This document shows positions 17,995 through 26,798 of a DNA stretch of 64,000 nucleotides, in pieces. The stretch is from the NCBI RefSeq assembly GCF_036013955.1, contig NZ_CP107903.1, positions 7,068,001 to 7,132,000 on the forward strand. Reading direction: 5' to 3'. The first letter of the stretch is position 1. Each line of letters opens with the position of its first letter. The notes under the pieces were generated by a model, which was given only the letters and a program-made list of their open reading frames with translations, searched no databases and was not told the DNA's origin. Made by a program: the position numbers and the translations under genes. The stretch comes from Streptomyces sp. NBC_00459. GTDB lineage: Bacteria > Actinomycetota > Actinomycetes > Streptomycetales > Streptomycetaceae.

Positions 17995-19479
17995 GTGGGC
18001 GGCAACGGCGGAAGCGCGACGACACCGGCCAGCGCCGACAAGCGCCCGAATGAGCTGCTCGGCTCGTGGTTCGTGCGCAGCGGCTGGTCGAAGGGCGAGC
18101 TGGCGCGCCAAGTGAACCGCCGGGCACGCCAGTTGGGTGCCAACCACATCTCGACGGACACCTCGCGGGTCCGGCGCTGGCTCGACGGGGAGAACCCGCG
18201 CGAGCCGATCCCGCGCATCCTGTCCGAGCTGTTCTCCGAGCGGTTCGGCTGCGTCGTCTCCGTCGAGGATCTCGGACTGCGTGCCGCCCGCCAGTCACCG
18301 TCCGCGTCCGGCGTCGACCTGCCCTGGACGGCCCCTCAGACCGTGGCCCTGCTCAGCGAGTTCTCGCGCAGCGACCTGATGCTGGCGCGCCGCGGCTTCC
18401 TCGGGACCGCGCTGTCCCTCGCCGCGGGCCCCACCCTCATCGAACCCATGCAGCGCTGGCTCGTCCCGGTGCCTCCCGCCCCGCCCGAGGAGCCCGAGCA
18501 CCCCTCCGCCGCGCGCCGGGCCGGCCGCCTCTCCAAGCCCGAGCTGGAGCTGCTGGAGTCCACCACCGCGATGTTCCGGCAGTGGGACGCGCAGTGCGGT
18601 GGCGGCCTGCGCCGCAAGGCGGTGGTCGGACAACTGCACGAGGTGACGGACCTCCTCCAGGAGCCCCAGCCCGAGTCCACCACCCGCAAGCTGTTCAAGG
18701 TCGCCGCCGAGCTGGCCGAACTCGCCGGCTGGATGTCGTACGACGTGGGGCTCCAGCCGACCGCGCAGAAGTACTTCGTCCTGGCCCTGCACGCGGCCAA
18801 GGAGGCCGGCGACAAGCCGCTCGGCTCGTACGTCCTGTCGTCCATGAGCCGCCAGATGATCCACCTCGGGCGACCGGACGACGCCCTCGAACTGATCCAT
18901 CTCGCGCAGTACGGCAGCCGTGACTGCGCGAGCCCCCGCACCCAGGCCATGCTGTATGCGATGGAGGCGCGCGCGTACGCCAATATGGGGCAACCCGGAA
19001 AGTGCAAGCGGGCCGTGCGGATGGCCGAGGACACGTTCGCGGACGTACACGATTGGGACGAGCCCGATCCCGACTGGATCCGCTTCTTCTCCCAGGCCGA
19101 GCTGTACGGCGAGAACTCCCACTCGTTCCGCGACCTGGCCTATGTCGCCGGCCGCAGCCCCACCTACGCCTCCCTCGCCGAACCCCTGATGCGGAACGCC
19201 GTCGACCTGTTCGCGAAGGACACCGATCACCAGCGGTCGTACGCGCTGAACCTGATCGGCATGGCCACGGTCCACCTTCTCCAGCGGGAGCCCGAGCGGG
19301 CCGCGGTGCTGGCCATGGAAGCCATGGAAATCGGCAAGAAGGTGCGCTCCGAGCGCGTGAACACTCGTATCCGAAAGACCGTCGACACGGCCGTACGCGA
19401 CTTCGGGGATCTCGCCGAGGTCGTCGACCTGACCGACCAGCTCGCGATCGATCTGCCCGAGACCGCCGAGGCGGTCTGA
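17995..19479 (+). CDS. nsdA: NsdA-like TPR regulator of differentiation and antibiotic production
   Basis: This is about 494 residues by the GTG 17995 start. The N-terminal 100 residues (ELLGSWFVRSGWSKGELARQ, then RVRRWLDGENPREPIPRIL) look like a degenerate helix-turn-helix. A Twin-Arg-free hydrophobic stretch (RRGFLGTALSLAAGPTLIEP) follows, then TPR-like helices to the end. Length and position next to amtB match S. coelicolor NsdA, a negative regulator of sporulation and actinorhodin production. An in-frame TTG at 17950 lacks a ribosome-binding site. The molecular mechanism is not evident from the sequence. Confidence 0.82.
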   Translation: MGGNGGSATTPASADKRPNELLGSWFVRSGWSKGELARQVNRRARQLGANHISTDTSRVRRWLDGENPREPIPRILSELFSERFGCVVSVEDLGLRAARQSPSASGVDLPWTAPQTVALLSEFSRSDLMLARRGFLGTALSLAAGPTLIEPMQRWLVPVPPAPPEEPEHPSAARRAGRLSKPELELLESTTAMFRQWDAQCGGGLRRKAVVGQLHEVTDLLQEPQPESTTRKLFKVAAELAELAGWMSYDVGLQPTAQKYFVLALHAAKEAGDKPLGSYVLSSMSRQMIHLGRPDDALELIHLAQYGSRDCASPRTQAMLYAMEARAYANMGQPGKCKRAVRMAEDTFADVHDWDEPDPDWIRFFSQAELYGENSHSFRDLAYVAGRSPTYASLAEPLMRNAVDLFAKDTDHQRSYALNLIGMATVHLLQREPERAAVLAMEAMEIGKKVRSERVNTRIRKTVDTAVRDFGDLAEVVDLTDQLAIDLPETAEAV

Positions 19480-19553
19480 ACCCCCGGAACCCCGGCCGCG
19501 GCAGGCCTTCCCGACAGCCCGACTCGGCTCCCCCGCCAGGTCATCGGAAGGCC

Positions 19554-19574
19554 GGCCGCGGTCGGCCCGCGGCC
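19554..19574 (+). terminator. Hairpin after nsdA
   Basis: Perfect 8-bp GC arms (19554-19561 and 19567-19574) with a 5-nt loop lie 75 bp past the nsdA stop. There is no T-run. Confidence 0.5.
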
Positions 19575-19656
19575 ACGGACGAAGGTTGCGCCACGATAAC
19601 GATCGGCGCGTCCAACATCCGGCAGTTCATCGATCCGTAACACGCGAGGCACCTTC

Positions 19657-19694
19657 GTCACTGCGGCGAAACATCGAGGGGCGTCGACCGAAAC
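19657..19694 (+). promoter_or_regulatory. GlnR box upstream of amtB
   Basis: GTCAC-n6-GAAAC (19657-19672) is followed, at exact GlnR spacing of 17 nt, by a second GAAAC (19690-19694). The second a-site (GGGCG) is degenerate. This matches the Streptomyces GlnR consensus gTnAC-n6-GaAAC repeated, 95 bp upstream of amtB. Confidence 0.8.
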
Positions 19695-19788
19695 GGCGCT
19701 GCGTCAATGTCTGGCGCATAACCGGCCCACCCCTCAATCCGCTCAGGCTTCGCCCGCACGGGGCCGTACCAATGACGAGGAGACGCCG

Positions 19789-21129
19789 ATGGCATCAGCC
19801 GCCATCACGCTAGCCGCAGAGGCTCCCAAACTCTCTGCCGCCAACACCGGGTTCATGCTGATCTGTTCGGCCCTGGTGTTGCTCATGACCCCCGGTCTTG
19901 CCTTCTTCTACGGAGGCATGGTCCGCGTCAAGAGCACCCTGAACATGTTGATGATGAGCTTTATCAGCATCGGCATCGTCACCATCCTGTGGGTGGTGTA
20001 CGGCTTCTCGCTCGCCTTCGGCACCGACAAGGGCGGCTTGATCGGCTGGACCTCGGGTTGGGTCGGTCTCAGTGACATCGGCACGGCCGACCTGTGGGAC
20101 GGCTACACCATCCCGATCCTGGCCTTCATGGTCTTCCAGATGATGTTCGCGGTCATCACGCCGGCCCTGATCAGCGGTGCCCTCGCGGACCGCGTCAAGT
20201 TCTCGGCGTGGGCGCTGTTCGTCGCCCTGTGGGCCACGATCGTGTACTTCCCCGTCGCCCACTGGGTCTGGGGCGCCGGCGGCTGGGCCTTCGAGCTGGG
20301 CGTCATCGACTTCGCCGGTGGTACGGCGGTCCACATCAACGCGGGTGCCGCGGCGCTCGGCGTGATCCTGGTCATCGGCAAGCGCGTCGGCTTCAAGAAG
20401 GACCCGATGCGCCCGCACAGCCTCCCGCTGGTCATGCTGGGCGCCGGTCTCCTCTGGTTCGGCTGGTTCGGCTTCAACGCCGGCTCGTGGCTGGGCAACG
20501 ACGACGGCGTCGGCTCGCTGATGTTCGTCAACACGCAGGTCGCCACCGCCGCCGCCATGCTCGCCTGGCTCGCCTACGAGAAGATCCGTCACGGCGCGTT
20601 CACCACGCTGGGCGCCGCGTCCGGCGCGGTCGCGGGTCTGGTCGCCATCACCCCCTCGGGCGGTGCGGTCTCCCCGATCGGCGCGATCGCGGTCGGCGCC
20701 ATCGCCGGTCTGCTCTGCGCCATGGCTGTCGGCCTCAAGTACAAGTTCGGTTACGACGACTCGCTCGACGTCGTCGGTGTCCACCTCGTCGGTGGTGTCG
20801 TCGGCTCCCTGCTCATCGGCCTCTTCGCCAGCGGCAAGGGCCAGTCGGAGGTCCAGGGCCTCTTCTACGGCGGCGGCCTCGACCAGTTCTGGAAGCAGTG
20901 CGCCGGCGTCTTCGCCGTCCTCGGCTACTCCCTGGTCGCCTCCGCGGTCCTCGCCTTCCTCCTCGACAAGACGATCGGCATGCGCGTCTCCGAGGACGAC
21001 GAGATCGCCGGCATCGACCAGGCCGAGCACGCCGAGACCGCATACGACTTCAGCGGCGCCGGCGGCGGCGCGGCCCGTACGTCCGTCACGGCGGCCGTCG
21101 GTGGCGAGAGCAAGAAGGTGGACGCATGA
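19789..21129 (+). CDS. amtB: Ammonium transporter AmtB
   Basis: AmtB is the trimeric membrane ammonium channel, here 446 residues with 11 helices. Recognisable segments are LMTPGLAFFYGGMVR, the pore region DFAGGTAVHINAGAAALG with the first twin His (HIN), LLWFGWFGFNAGS and the second twin His in DVVGVHLVGGVVGSL. It heads amtB-glnK-glnD. ATG overlap with glnK shows translational coupling, and the GlnR box upstream predicts activation under nitrogen limitation. Confidence 0.97.
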   Translation: MASAAITLAAEAPKLSAANTGFMLICSALVLLMTPGLAFFYGGMVRVKSTLNMLMMSFISIGIVTILWVVYGFSLAFGTDKGGLIGWTSGWVGLSDIGTADLWDGYTIPILAFMVFQMMFAVITPALISGALADRVKFSAWALFVALWATIVYFPVAHWVWGAGGWAFELGVIDFAGGTAVHINAGAAALGVILVIGKRVGFKKDPMRPHSLPLVMLGAGLLWFGWFGFNAGSWLGNDDGVGSLMFVNTQVATAAAMLAWLAYEKIRHGAFTTLGAASGAVAGLVAITPSGGAVSPIGAIAVGAIAGLLCAMAVGLKYKFGYDDSLDVVGVHLVGGVVGSLLIGLFASGKGQSEVQGLFYGGGLDQFWKQCAGVFAVLGYSLVASAVLAFLLDKTIGMRVSEDDEIAGIDQAEHAETAYDFSGAGGGAARTSVTAAVGGESKKVDA

Positions 21130-21464
21130 AGCTCATCACCGCCGTTGTGAAGCCCCATCGGCTCGACGAGATCAAGGAGGCCCTCCAGGCCTTCGGGGTC
21201 CACGGTCTGACGGTCACCGAAGCGAGCGGCTACGGTCGTCAGCGGGGACACACCGAGGTCTACCGCGGTGCCGAGTACACGGTCGACCTGGTTCCCAAGA
21301 TCCGTATCGAGGTCCTGGCCGAGGACGACGACGCCGAGGGTCTGATCGACGTCATCGTCAAGGCGGCCCGGACCGGCAAGATCGGTGACGGCAAGGTCTG
21401 GTCCCTCCCGGTCGAGACCGCAGTCCGGGTCCGGACCGGCGAGCGCGGCCCGGACGCGCTCTGA
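21126..21464 (+). CDS. glnK: PII nitrogen-regulatory protein GlnK
   Basis: GlnK is the trimeric PII sensor of ATP/ADP and 2-oxoglutarate. The 112-residue protein has the T-loop GHTEVYRGAEYTVDLVPK with the modifiable Tyr51, and the B-loop KAARTGKIGDGKVW. In S. coelicolor Tyr51 is adenylylated by GlnD rather than uridylylated. ATG 21126 overlaps the amtB stop by 4 bp. Confidence 0.97.
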   Translation: MKLITAVVKPHRLDEIKEALQAFGVHGLTVTEASGYGRQRGHTEVYRGAEYTVDLVPKIRIEVLAEDDDAEGLIDVIVKAARTGKIGDGKVWSLPVETAVRVRTGERGPDAL

Positions 21465-21491
21465 GGCAGAAAAAAGAACAGGAGTCGCTGG

Positions 21492-23969
21492 GTGACGAGT
21501 ACGGACGTGCGTAAGGATGCAGAGGACTCGGGACCCAGCGGCTATGCGGCGGCCCGGCTGCGCCTCCTCACTGAGGGGGTGCGGTCCGGGCCGCCGCGCC
21601 GTGCGGCCCTGGCCGAACTGACCGACGAGTGGCTGACCGGCCTGTTCACGGCGGCTGCCGAAGGCCTGCCAGGGCTGCGCGGAGTCTCCCTGGTCGCCGT
21701 CGGCGGCTACGGCAGAGGTGAACTCTCCCCACGCAGCGACCTGGACCTGCTCCTCCTGCACGACGGCAGCGACTCCGCCGCCGTCGCGGCCCTCGCCGAC
21801 CGCCTCTGGTACCCCGTCTGGGACCTGGGCCTGGCCCTGGACCACTCCGTCCGGACACAGTCCGAGGCCCGGAAGGTGTCCGGCGAGGACCTCAAGGTGC
21901 AGCTGGGCCTGCTGGACGCCCGCCACCTGGCCGGCGACCTCGGCCTCACGGCCGGCCTGCGCACCTCCGTCCTCGCCGACTGGCGCAACCAGGCACCCAA
22001 GCGCCTCCCCGAACTCCAGGAGCTCTGCGCCGAACGGGCCGAACGCCAGGGTGAGCTGCAGTACCTCCTCGAACCCGACCTCAAGGAGGCCCGCGGCGGT
22101 CTGCGCGACGCCACCGCCCTCCGTGCGGTCGCGGCCTCCTGGCTGGCCGACGCGCCCCGCGAGGGCCTCACGGAGGCGCGCCGCCGTCTGCTGGACGTCC
22201 GCGACGCCCTGCACCTCGCCACCGGCCGTGCCACCGACCGCCTCGCCCTCCAGGAACAGGACCAGGTAGCCGCCGAACTCGGACTCCTCGACGCCGACAC
22301 CCTCCTGCGGCAGGTGTACGAGGCGGCACGCGTCGTCTCGTACGCGAGTGATGTGACCTGGCGCGAGGTGGGGCGCGTGCTCCGGTCCCGCGCCGTACGC
22401 CCGCGCCTGCGCGCCATGCTGGGTGGCGGCAAGCCGGTGGCGGAACGTTCCCCCCTGGCGGAGGGCGTCGTGGAGCAGGACGGCGAGGTGGTCCTCGCCC
22501 GTGCCGCACGCCCCGACCGCGACCCCGTACTCCCGCTGCGCGCCGCCGCGGCAGCCGCCCAGGCGGGCCTGCCGCTGTCCCTGCACGCGGTCCGCCGTAT
22601 GGCGGCGGCGGCCCGGCCGCTGCCGACCCCGTGGCCGGCGGAGGCGAGAGAACAGCTGGTCACCTTGTTGGGCTCGGGAAGCCCGACCATCGAGGTCTGG
22701 GAGGCGCTGGAGGCCGAGGGCCTGATCACCCACTTCCTCCCCGACTGGGAACGCGTCCGCTGCCGCCCGCAGCGCAACGCCGTCCACATCTGGACGGTCG
22801 ACCGCCACCTGATCGAAACGGCCGTCCGGGCCTCCGAGTTCACCCGCCGGGTCAGCCGTCCCGACCTCCTGCTCGTCTCCGCACTGCTCCACGACATCGG
22901 CAAGGGCTGGCCCGGCGACCACTCCGTGGCGGGCGAGATCATCGCCAAGGACGTGGCCGCCCGCATCGGCTTCGACCGCGCGGACGTGGCGGTACTGGCG
23001 ACTCTCGTACGTCACCATCTGCTGCTCGTCGACACCGCCACCCGGCGTGATCTGGAGGACCCGGCCACCGTGCGCTCGGTCGCCGACGCGGTCGGCACAC
23101 AGAGCACGCTGGAACTGCTCCACGCGCTCACCGAGTCCGACGCGCTGGCGACGGGCCCGGCCGCCTGGTCGACCTGGCGCGGGTCGCTCGTCGCCGATCT
23201 GGTGAAACGGGTCGCCGCCGTGCTCGCCGGGGACGCCCCCGAGGAGCCCGAGGCCGCCGCACCCACCGCCGAACAGGAACGGCTCGCCATAGAGGCGTTC
23301 CGCACGGGCGGCCCGGTGCTGTCGCTGCGCGCCCAGACGGAGTCCCCGGCGGACGCGGCCACCGAGGAGCCCTCGGCGTCTCCGCCGGCCGAACCCGAAC
23401 CCCTCGGCGTGGAACTCCTGATCGCCGTACCGGACCAGCCCGGCGTCCTGCCCGCGGTGGCCGGCGTCCTCGCCATGCACCGCCTGACGGTCCGCACGGC
23501 GGAACTGCGCGCACTGGACCTGCCCGACGGCGTCGAGGGCGCGGTCCTGCTCCTCGACTGGCGCGTCGCAGCCGAGTACGGCTCCCTGCCCCAGGCGGCC
23601 CGCCTGCGCGCCGACCTCGTACGGGCGCTGGACGGCTCCCTGGACATCGCCGGCCGCCTCGCCGAGCGCGACGCGGCGTACCCGCGGCGCCGGGGCGTCG
23701 TGGCGCCGGCGGCCAGGGTGACCGTGCATCCGGCCGCGTCCCGGCTGGCCACGGTGATCGAGGTCCGCGCCCAGGACGCCCCGGGGCTGCTGCACCGGCT
23801 CGGGCGGGCGCTGGAGGACGCGGGGGTGCGGGTGCGGAGCATGCACGTCAGCACGCTGGGTTCCAACGCGGTGGACGCCTTCTACGTGACCAACCGCAAG
23901 GGCGCGCCGCTGCCCGGGGACGAGGCGTCGTCGGTGGCACGGAAGCTGGAGGAGATGTTGCGGGCGTGA
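21492..23969 (+). CDS. glnD: PII nucleotidyltransferase GlnD
   Basis: This 825-residue enzyme modifies GlnK in response to glutamine. Domains in order: nucleotidyltransferase with GGYGRGELSPRSDLDLLLLH near residues 74-93, helical GlnD-specific region (YLLEPDLKEARGGLRD), HD domain with SALLHDIGKGWPGDHS, and two C-terminal ACT domains (AVPDQPGVLPAVAGVL and RAQDAPGLLHRLGRAL). In S. coelicolor it acts as an adenylyltransferase. GTG 21492 follows AGGAGTCGCTGG, 27 bp after glnK. Confidence 0.96.
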   Translation: MTSTDVRKDAEDSGPSGYAAARLRLLTEGVRSGPPRRAALAELTDEWLTGLFTAAAEGLPGLRGVSLVAVGGYGRGELSPRSDLDLLLLHDGSDSAAVAALADRLWYPVWDLGLALDHSVRTQSEARKVSGEDLKVQLGLLDARHLAGDLGLTAGLRTSVLADWRNQAPKRLPELQELCAERAERQGELQYLLEPDLKEARGGLRDATALRAVAASWLADAPREGLTEARRRLLDVRDALHLATGRATDRLALQEQDQVAAELGLLDADTLLRQVYEAARVVSYASDVTWREVGRVLRSRAVRPRLRAMLGGGKPVAERSPLAEGVVEQDGEVVLARAARPDRDPVLPLRAAAAAAQAGLPLSLHAVRRMAAAARPLPTPWPAEAREQLVTLLGSGSPTIEVWEALEAEGLITHFLPDWERVRCRPQRNAVHIWTVDRHLIETAVRASEFTRRVSRPDLLLVSALLHDIGKGWPGDHSVAGEIIAKDVAARIGFDRADVAVLATLVRHHLLLVDTATRRDLEDPATVRSVADAVGTQSTLELLHALTESDALATGPAAWSTWRGSLVADLVKRVAAVLAGDAPEEPEAAAPTAEQERLAIEAFRTGGPVLSLRAQTESPADAATEEPSASPPAEPEPLGVELLIAVPDQPGVLPAVAGVLAMHRLTVRTAELRALDLPDGVEGAVLLLDWRVAAEYGSLPQAARLRADLVRALDGSLDIAGRLAERDAAYPRRRGVVAPAARVTVHPAASRLATVIEVRAQDAPGLLHRLGRALEDAGVRVRSMHVSTLGSNAVDAFYVTNRKGAPLPGDEASSVARKLEEMLRA

Positions 23970-23991
23970 CCGCCGGCGCGGGATTTTCCGT

Positions 23992-24018
23992 CCCCGCCTG
24001 CTGAATACGCAGGCGGGG
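23992..24018 (+). terminator. Terminator after glnD
   Basis: Perfect 10-bp arms (23992-24001 and 24009-24018) around TGAATAC end the amtB operon and precede the ffh promoter region. Confidence 0.82.
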
Positions 24019-24091
24019 GCGAATCGCTTGCGAGGCCGGATACCCTGGAGGGCAACCCACTGCCCCCGACCCCTGAGGACCGACGAGCGCC

Positions 24092-25651
24092 GTGTTCGAT
24101 ACTCTCTCCGATCGCCTCTCAGCGACTTTCAAGAACCTGCGCGGCAAGGGGCGGCTGTCCGAAGCCGATATCGACGCCACGGCCCGCGAGATCCGCATCG
24201 CGCTCCTCGAGGCCGACGTGGCCCTGCCGGTCGTGCGGACGTTCATCAAGAACGTCAAGGAGCGTGCCCTCGGGTCGGACGTCTCCAAGGCGCTGAACCC
24301 CGCCCAGCAGGTCCTGAAGATCGTCAACGAGGAACTCGTCACGATCCTCGGCGGCGAGACCCGGCGCCTGCGCTTCGCCAAGCAGCCGCCGACCGTCATC
24401 ATGCTGGCCGGTCTCCAGGGTGCCGGTAAGACCACCCTCGCGGGCAAGCTCGGCAAGTGGCTCAAGGACCAGGGGCATTCGCCCCTCCTCGTCGCCGCCG
24501 ACCTGCAGCGTCCCAACGCCGTCAACCAGCTCAGCGTCGTCGCCGAGCGCGCCGGGGTCGCGGTCTACGCGCCCGAGCCGGGCAACGGGGTCGGTGACCC
24601 GGTCAAGGTCGCCAAGGACTCCATGGAGTTCGCGAAGACCAAGGTCCACGACATCGTGATCGTGGACACCGCCGGCCGGCTCGGTATCGACGCCGAGCTG
24701 ATGCAGCAGGCCGCGGACATCAGGGACGCGGTCTCGCCCGACGAGATCCTCTTCGTCGTCGACGCGATGATCGGCCAGGACGCCGTCAACACGGCCGAGG
24801 CCTTCCGGGACGGCGTCGGCTTCGACGGTGTCGTCCTGTCGAAGCTCGACGGTGACGCCCGTGGTGGTGCCGCGCTCTCCATCGCGTCGGTGACCGGCAA
24901 GCCGATCATGTTCGCGTCGAACGGCGAGAAGCTCGACGACTTCGACGCGTTCCACCCCGACCGGATGGCCTCCCGCATCCTCGACATGGGTGACCTGCTC
25001 ACCCTGATCGAGCAGGCGGAGAAGACGTTCAGCCAGGAAGAAGCCGAGGCAATGGCTTCCAAGCTGGCGTCCAAGAAGGGCCAGGACTTCACCCTGGACG
25101 ACTTCCTGGCCCAGATGGAGCAGGTCAGGAAGATGGGCAGCATCAGCAAGCTGCTCGGCATGCTGCCCGGCATGGGCCAGATCAAGGACCAGATCAACAA
25201 CCTCGACGAGCGCGATGTGGACCGTACGGCGGCCATCATCAAGTCGATGACCCCGGCCGAGCGCCATGAGCCGACGATCATCAACGGCTCGCGCCGCGCC
25301 CGTATCGCCAAGGGTTCCGGTGTCGAGGTCAGCGCGGTCAAGGGCCTGGTCGAGCGGTTCTTCGAGGCCCGCAAGATGATGTCCCGCATGGCCCAGGGCG
25401 GCGGCATGCCGGGGATGCCCGGGATGCCGGGCATGGGTGGCGGCCCCGGCCGTTCCAAGAAGCAGCCCAAGCAGGCCAAGGGCAAGCAGCGCTCCGGCAA
25501 CCCGATGAAGCGCAAGCAGCAGGAGCAGGAGGACGCCGCGCGCAGGGCCGCAGGCGCCCAGGGCGCTCCGGGCGGCGCGTTCGGTCTGCCGGGCCAGCAG
25601 GGCGGTCAGGACTTCGAACTGCCGGACGAGTTCAAGAAGTTCATGGGCTGA
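24092..25651 (+). CDS. ffh: Signal recognition particle protein Ffh
   Basis: Ffh binds 4.5S RNA and nascent signal peptides and targets them to FtsY. The 519-residue protein has an N domain, the G domain with GLQGAGKTTLAGKLG (residues about 109-123), DTAGRLGID and SKLDGDARGGAALS, and a methionine-rich M domain (KLLGMLPGMGQIKDQ, ARKMMSRMAQGGGMPGMPGM). It starts at GTG 24092 with MFDTLSDRLSATFKNLRGKG, the normal family start. The GM-rich and charged tail is longer than in E. coli. Confidence 0.97.
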   Translation: MFDTLSDRLSATFKNLRGKGRLSEADIDATAREIRIALLEADVALPVVRTFIKNVKERALGSDVSKALNPAQQVLKIVNEELVTILGGETRRLRFAKQPPTVIMLAGLQGAGKTTLAGKLGKWLKDQGHSPLLVAADLQRPNAVNQLSVVAERAGVAVYAPEPGNGVGDPVKVAKDSMEFAKTKVHDIVIVDTAGRLGIDAELMQQAADIRDAVSPDEILFVVDAMIGQDAVNTAEAFRDGVGFDGVVLSKLDGDARGGAALSIASVTGKPIMFASNGEKLDDFDAFHPDRMASRILDMGDLLTLIEQAEKTFSQEEAEAMASKLASKKGQDFTLDDFLAQMEQVRKMGSISKLLGMLPGMGQIKDQINNLDERDVDRTAAIIKSMTPAERHEPTIINGSRRARIAKGSGVEVSAVKGLVERFFEARKMMSRMAQGGGMPGMPGMPGMGGGPGRSKKQPKQAKGKQRSGNPMKRKQQEQEDAARRAAGAQGAPGGAFGLPGQQGGQDFELPDEFKKFMG

Positions 25652-25689
25652 GAAACCGACAGCCGGCTCAAGACGTCGGTACGTCGTGC

Positions 25690-25719
25690 AGGGCGCCCCT
25701 CTCCCCGGACGGGCGCCCT
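25690..25719 (+). terminator. Terminator after ffh
   Basis: Perfect 9-bp arms (25690-25698 and 25711-25719) with a 12-nt loop lie between ffh and the converging methyltransferase gene. Confidence 0.78.
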
Positions 25720-25752
25720 CATGCGTTCCGCACGACGGCTGTCAGGGGTCCC

Positions 25753-26598
25753 TCACGCAGTCCGGGCGATGAGGTACCGGAAGACGTTCGGCATCCAGAT
25801 GGTGCCGTCCCGTCGCTGATACGGATGAAGCGCCTCCGCAAGCTCCTTGTCCACCTGCTCCTGGCTCGTCGCCGTGATCGCCGCGTCGAACAGCCCCGTC
25901 GACAGCAGCCCCCGTACGGCGCTGCCCATGTTCGCGTACCCGAACGGACATGCCACCCGCCCCGATCCGTCCGGGCGCAGGCCCGCCCGCTGGGCGACCT
26001 TCTCCAGGTCGTCGCGGAGCGCGGGGCGCCAACCGCCCGTCACACGCAGCGGATCGGCGAGCCGGGCCGCGACCCGCAGCACCGCCGACGTGGCGCATCG
26101 CTCCGGTGGCCCCCAGCCCACCAGCACCACCGGCGAGCCCCGACCGGCCGACGGCACCGCCGCCGCGAGCGTCTCGCCGAGCTCCTCGGTGTCGCCCGCG
26201 CGACAGCCGACCGGCTCGAAGGCGGTCACCAGGGTGTACGCGGGAGTGTCCGCCCGGGGGAGTCTCGACACGAGCCGGACGTCGGCACGCGCGCGCGTGA
26301 GCGCCGATTCGGGCAGTAAGCGCTCCCGCGCGAGGCCGAGCAGCTGCGGTGACGATGCCTCGACACCGGTGACGGCGGCGCCTCTTGAGGCGGCCATCAA
26401 CAGGGCCAGGCCCGAGCCGCAGCCGAGGCCGAGCAGTCGGGTGCCGGTGCCCACTTCCAGCCGCTCGTAGACGGACTCGTAGAGCGGTACGAACATCCGC
26501 TCCTGGATCTCCGACCAGTCACGCGCGCGTGCGCACAGGTCCACACGGGTCGCCGGACCCGCGTGAGGCAGGTGCTGCCGCACGAGTGTAGGTGTCAT
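25753..26598 (-). CDS. SAM-dependent methyltransferase-like protein
   Basis: This 281-residue protein has a class I methyltransferase core: the glycine motif LLGLGCGSGLALLMAASRGAAVTGVEAS near residues 55-82, followed by a weakly conserved motif II/III region. Substrate unknown. ATG 26598 starts MTPTLVRQHLPHAGPATRVDL. A 71-residue upstream extension in the ORF has no homology-like features. It is divergent from proS and convergent with ffh. Confidence 0.72.
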   Translation of the reverse strand: MTPTLVRQHLPHAGPATRVDLCARARDWSEIQERMFVPLYESVYERLEVGTGTRLLGLGCGSGLALLMAASRGAAVTGVEASSPQLLGLARERLLPESALTRARADVRLVSRLPRADTPAYTLVTAFEPVGCRAGDTEELGETLAAAVPSAGRGSPVVLVGWGPPERCATSAVLRVAARLADPLRVTGGWRPALRDDLEKVAQRAGLRPDGSGRVACPFGYANMGSAVRGLLSTGLFDAAITATSQEQVDKELAEALHPYQRRDGTIWMPNVFRYLIARTA

Positions 26599-26798
26599 CG
26601 AAAGCGCCCCAATCCGCCGAGAGTTGCCCTTGGTTCCGATGTGGTGGCCCCCGTGCAGTGCGCGTTCGCACTTCCCCCGTATGCCAGGTAACTCCGCACC
26701 CGAGCCGCCGTCCAGGGGTTGTGAGGCCGAGGTTGTGTGCTCGCTGTGCTCACGAAAAGAATTCACATGCCGGCAACGTGGGCCCGTAGCATCGCGCC

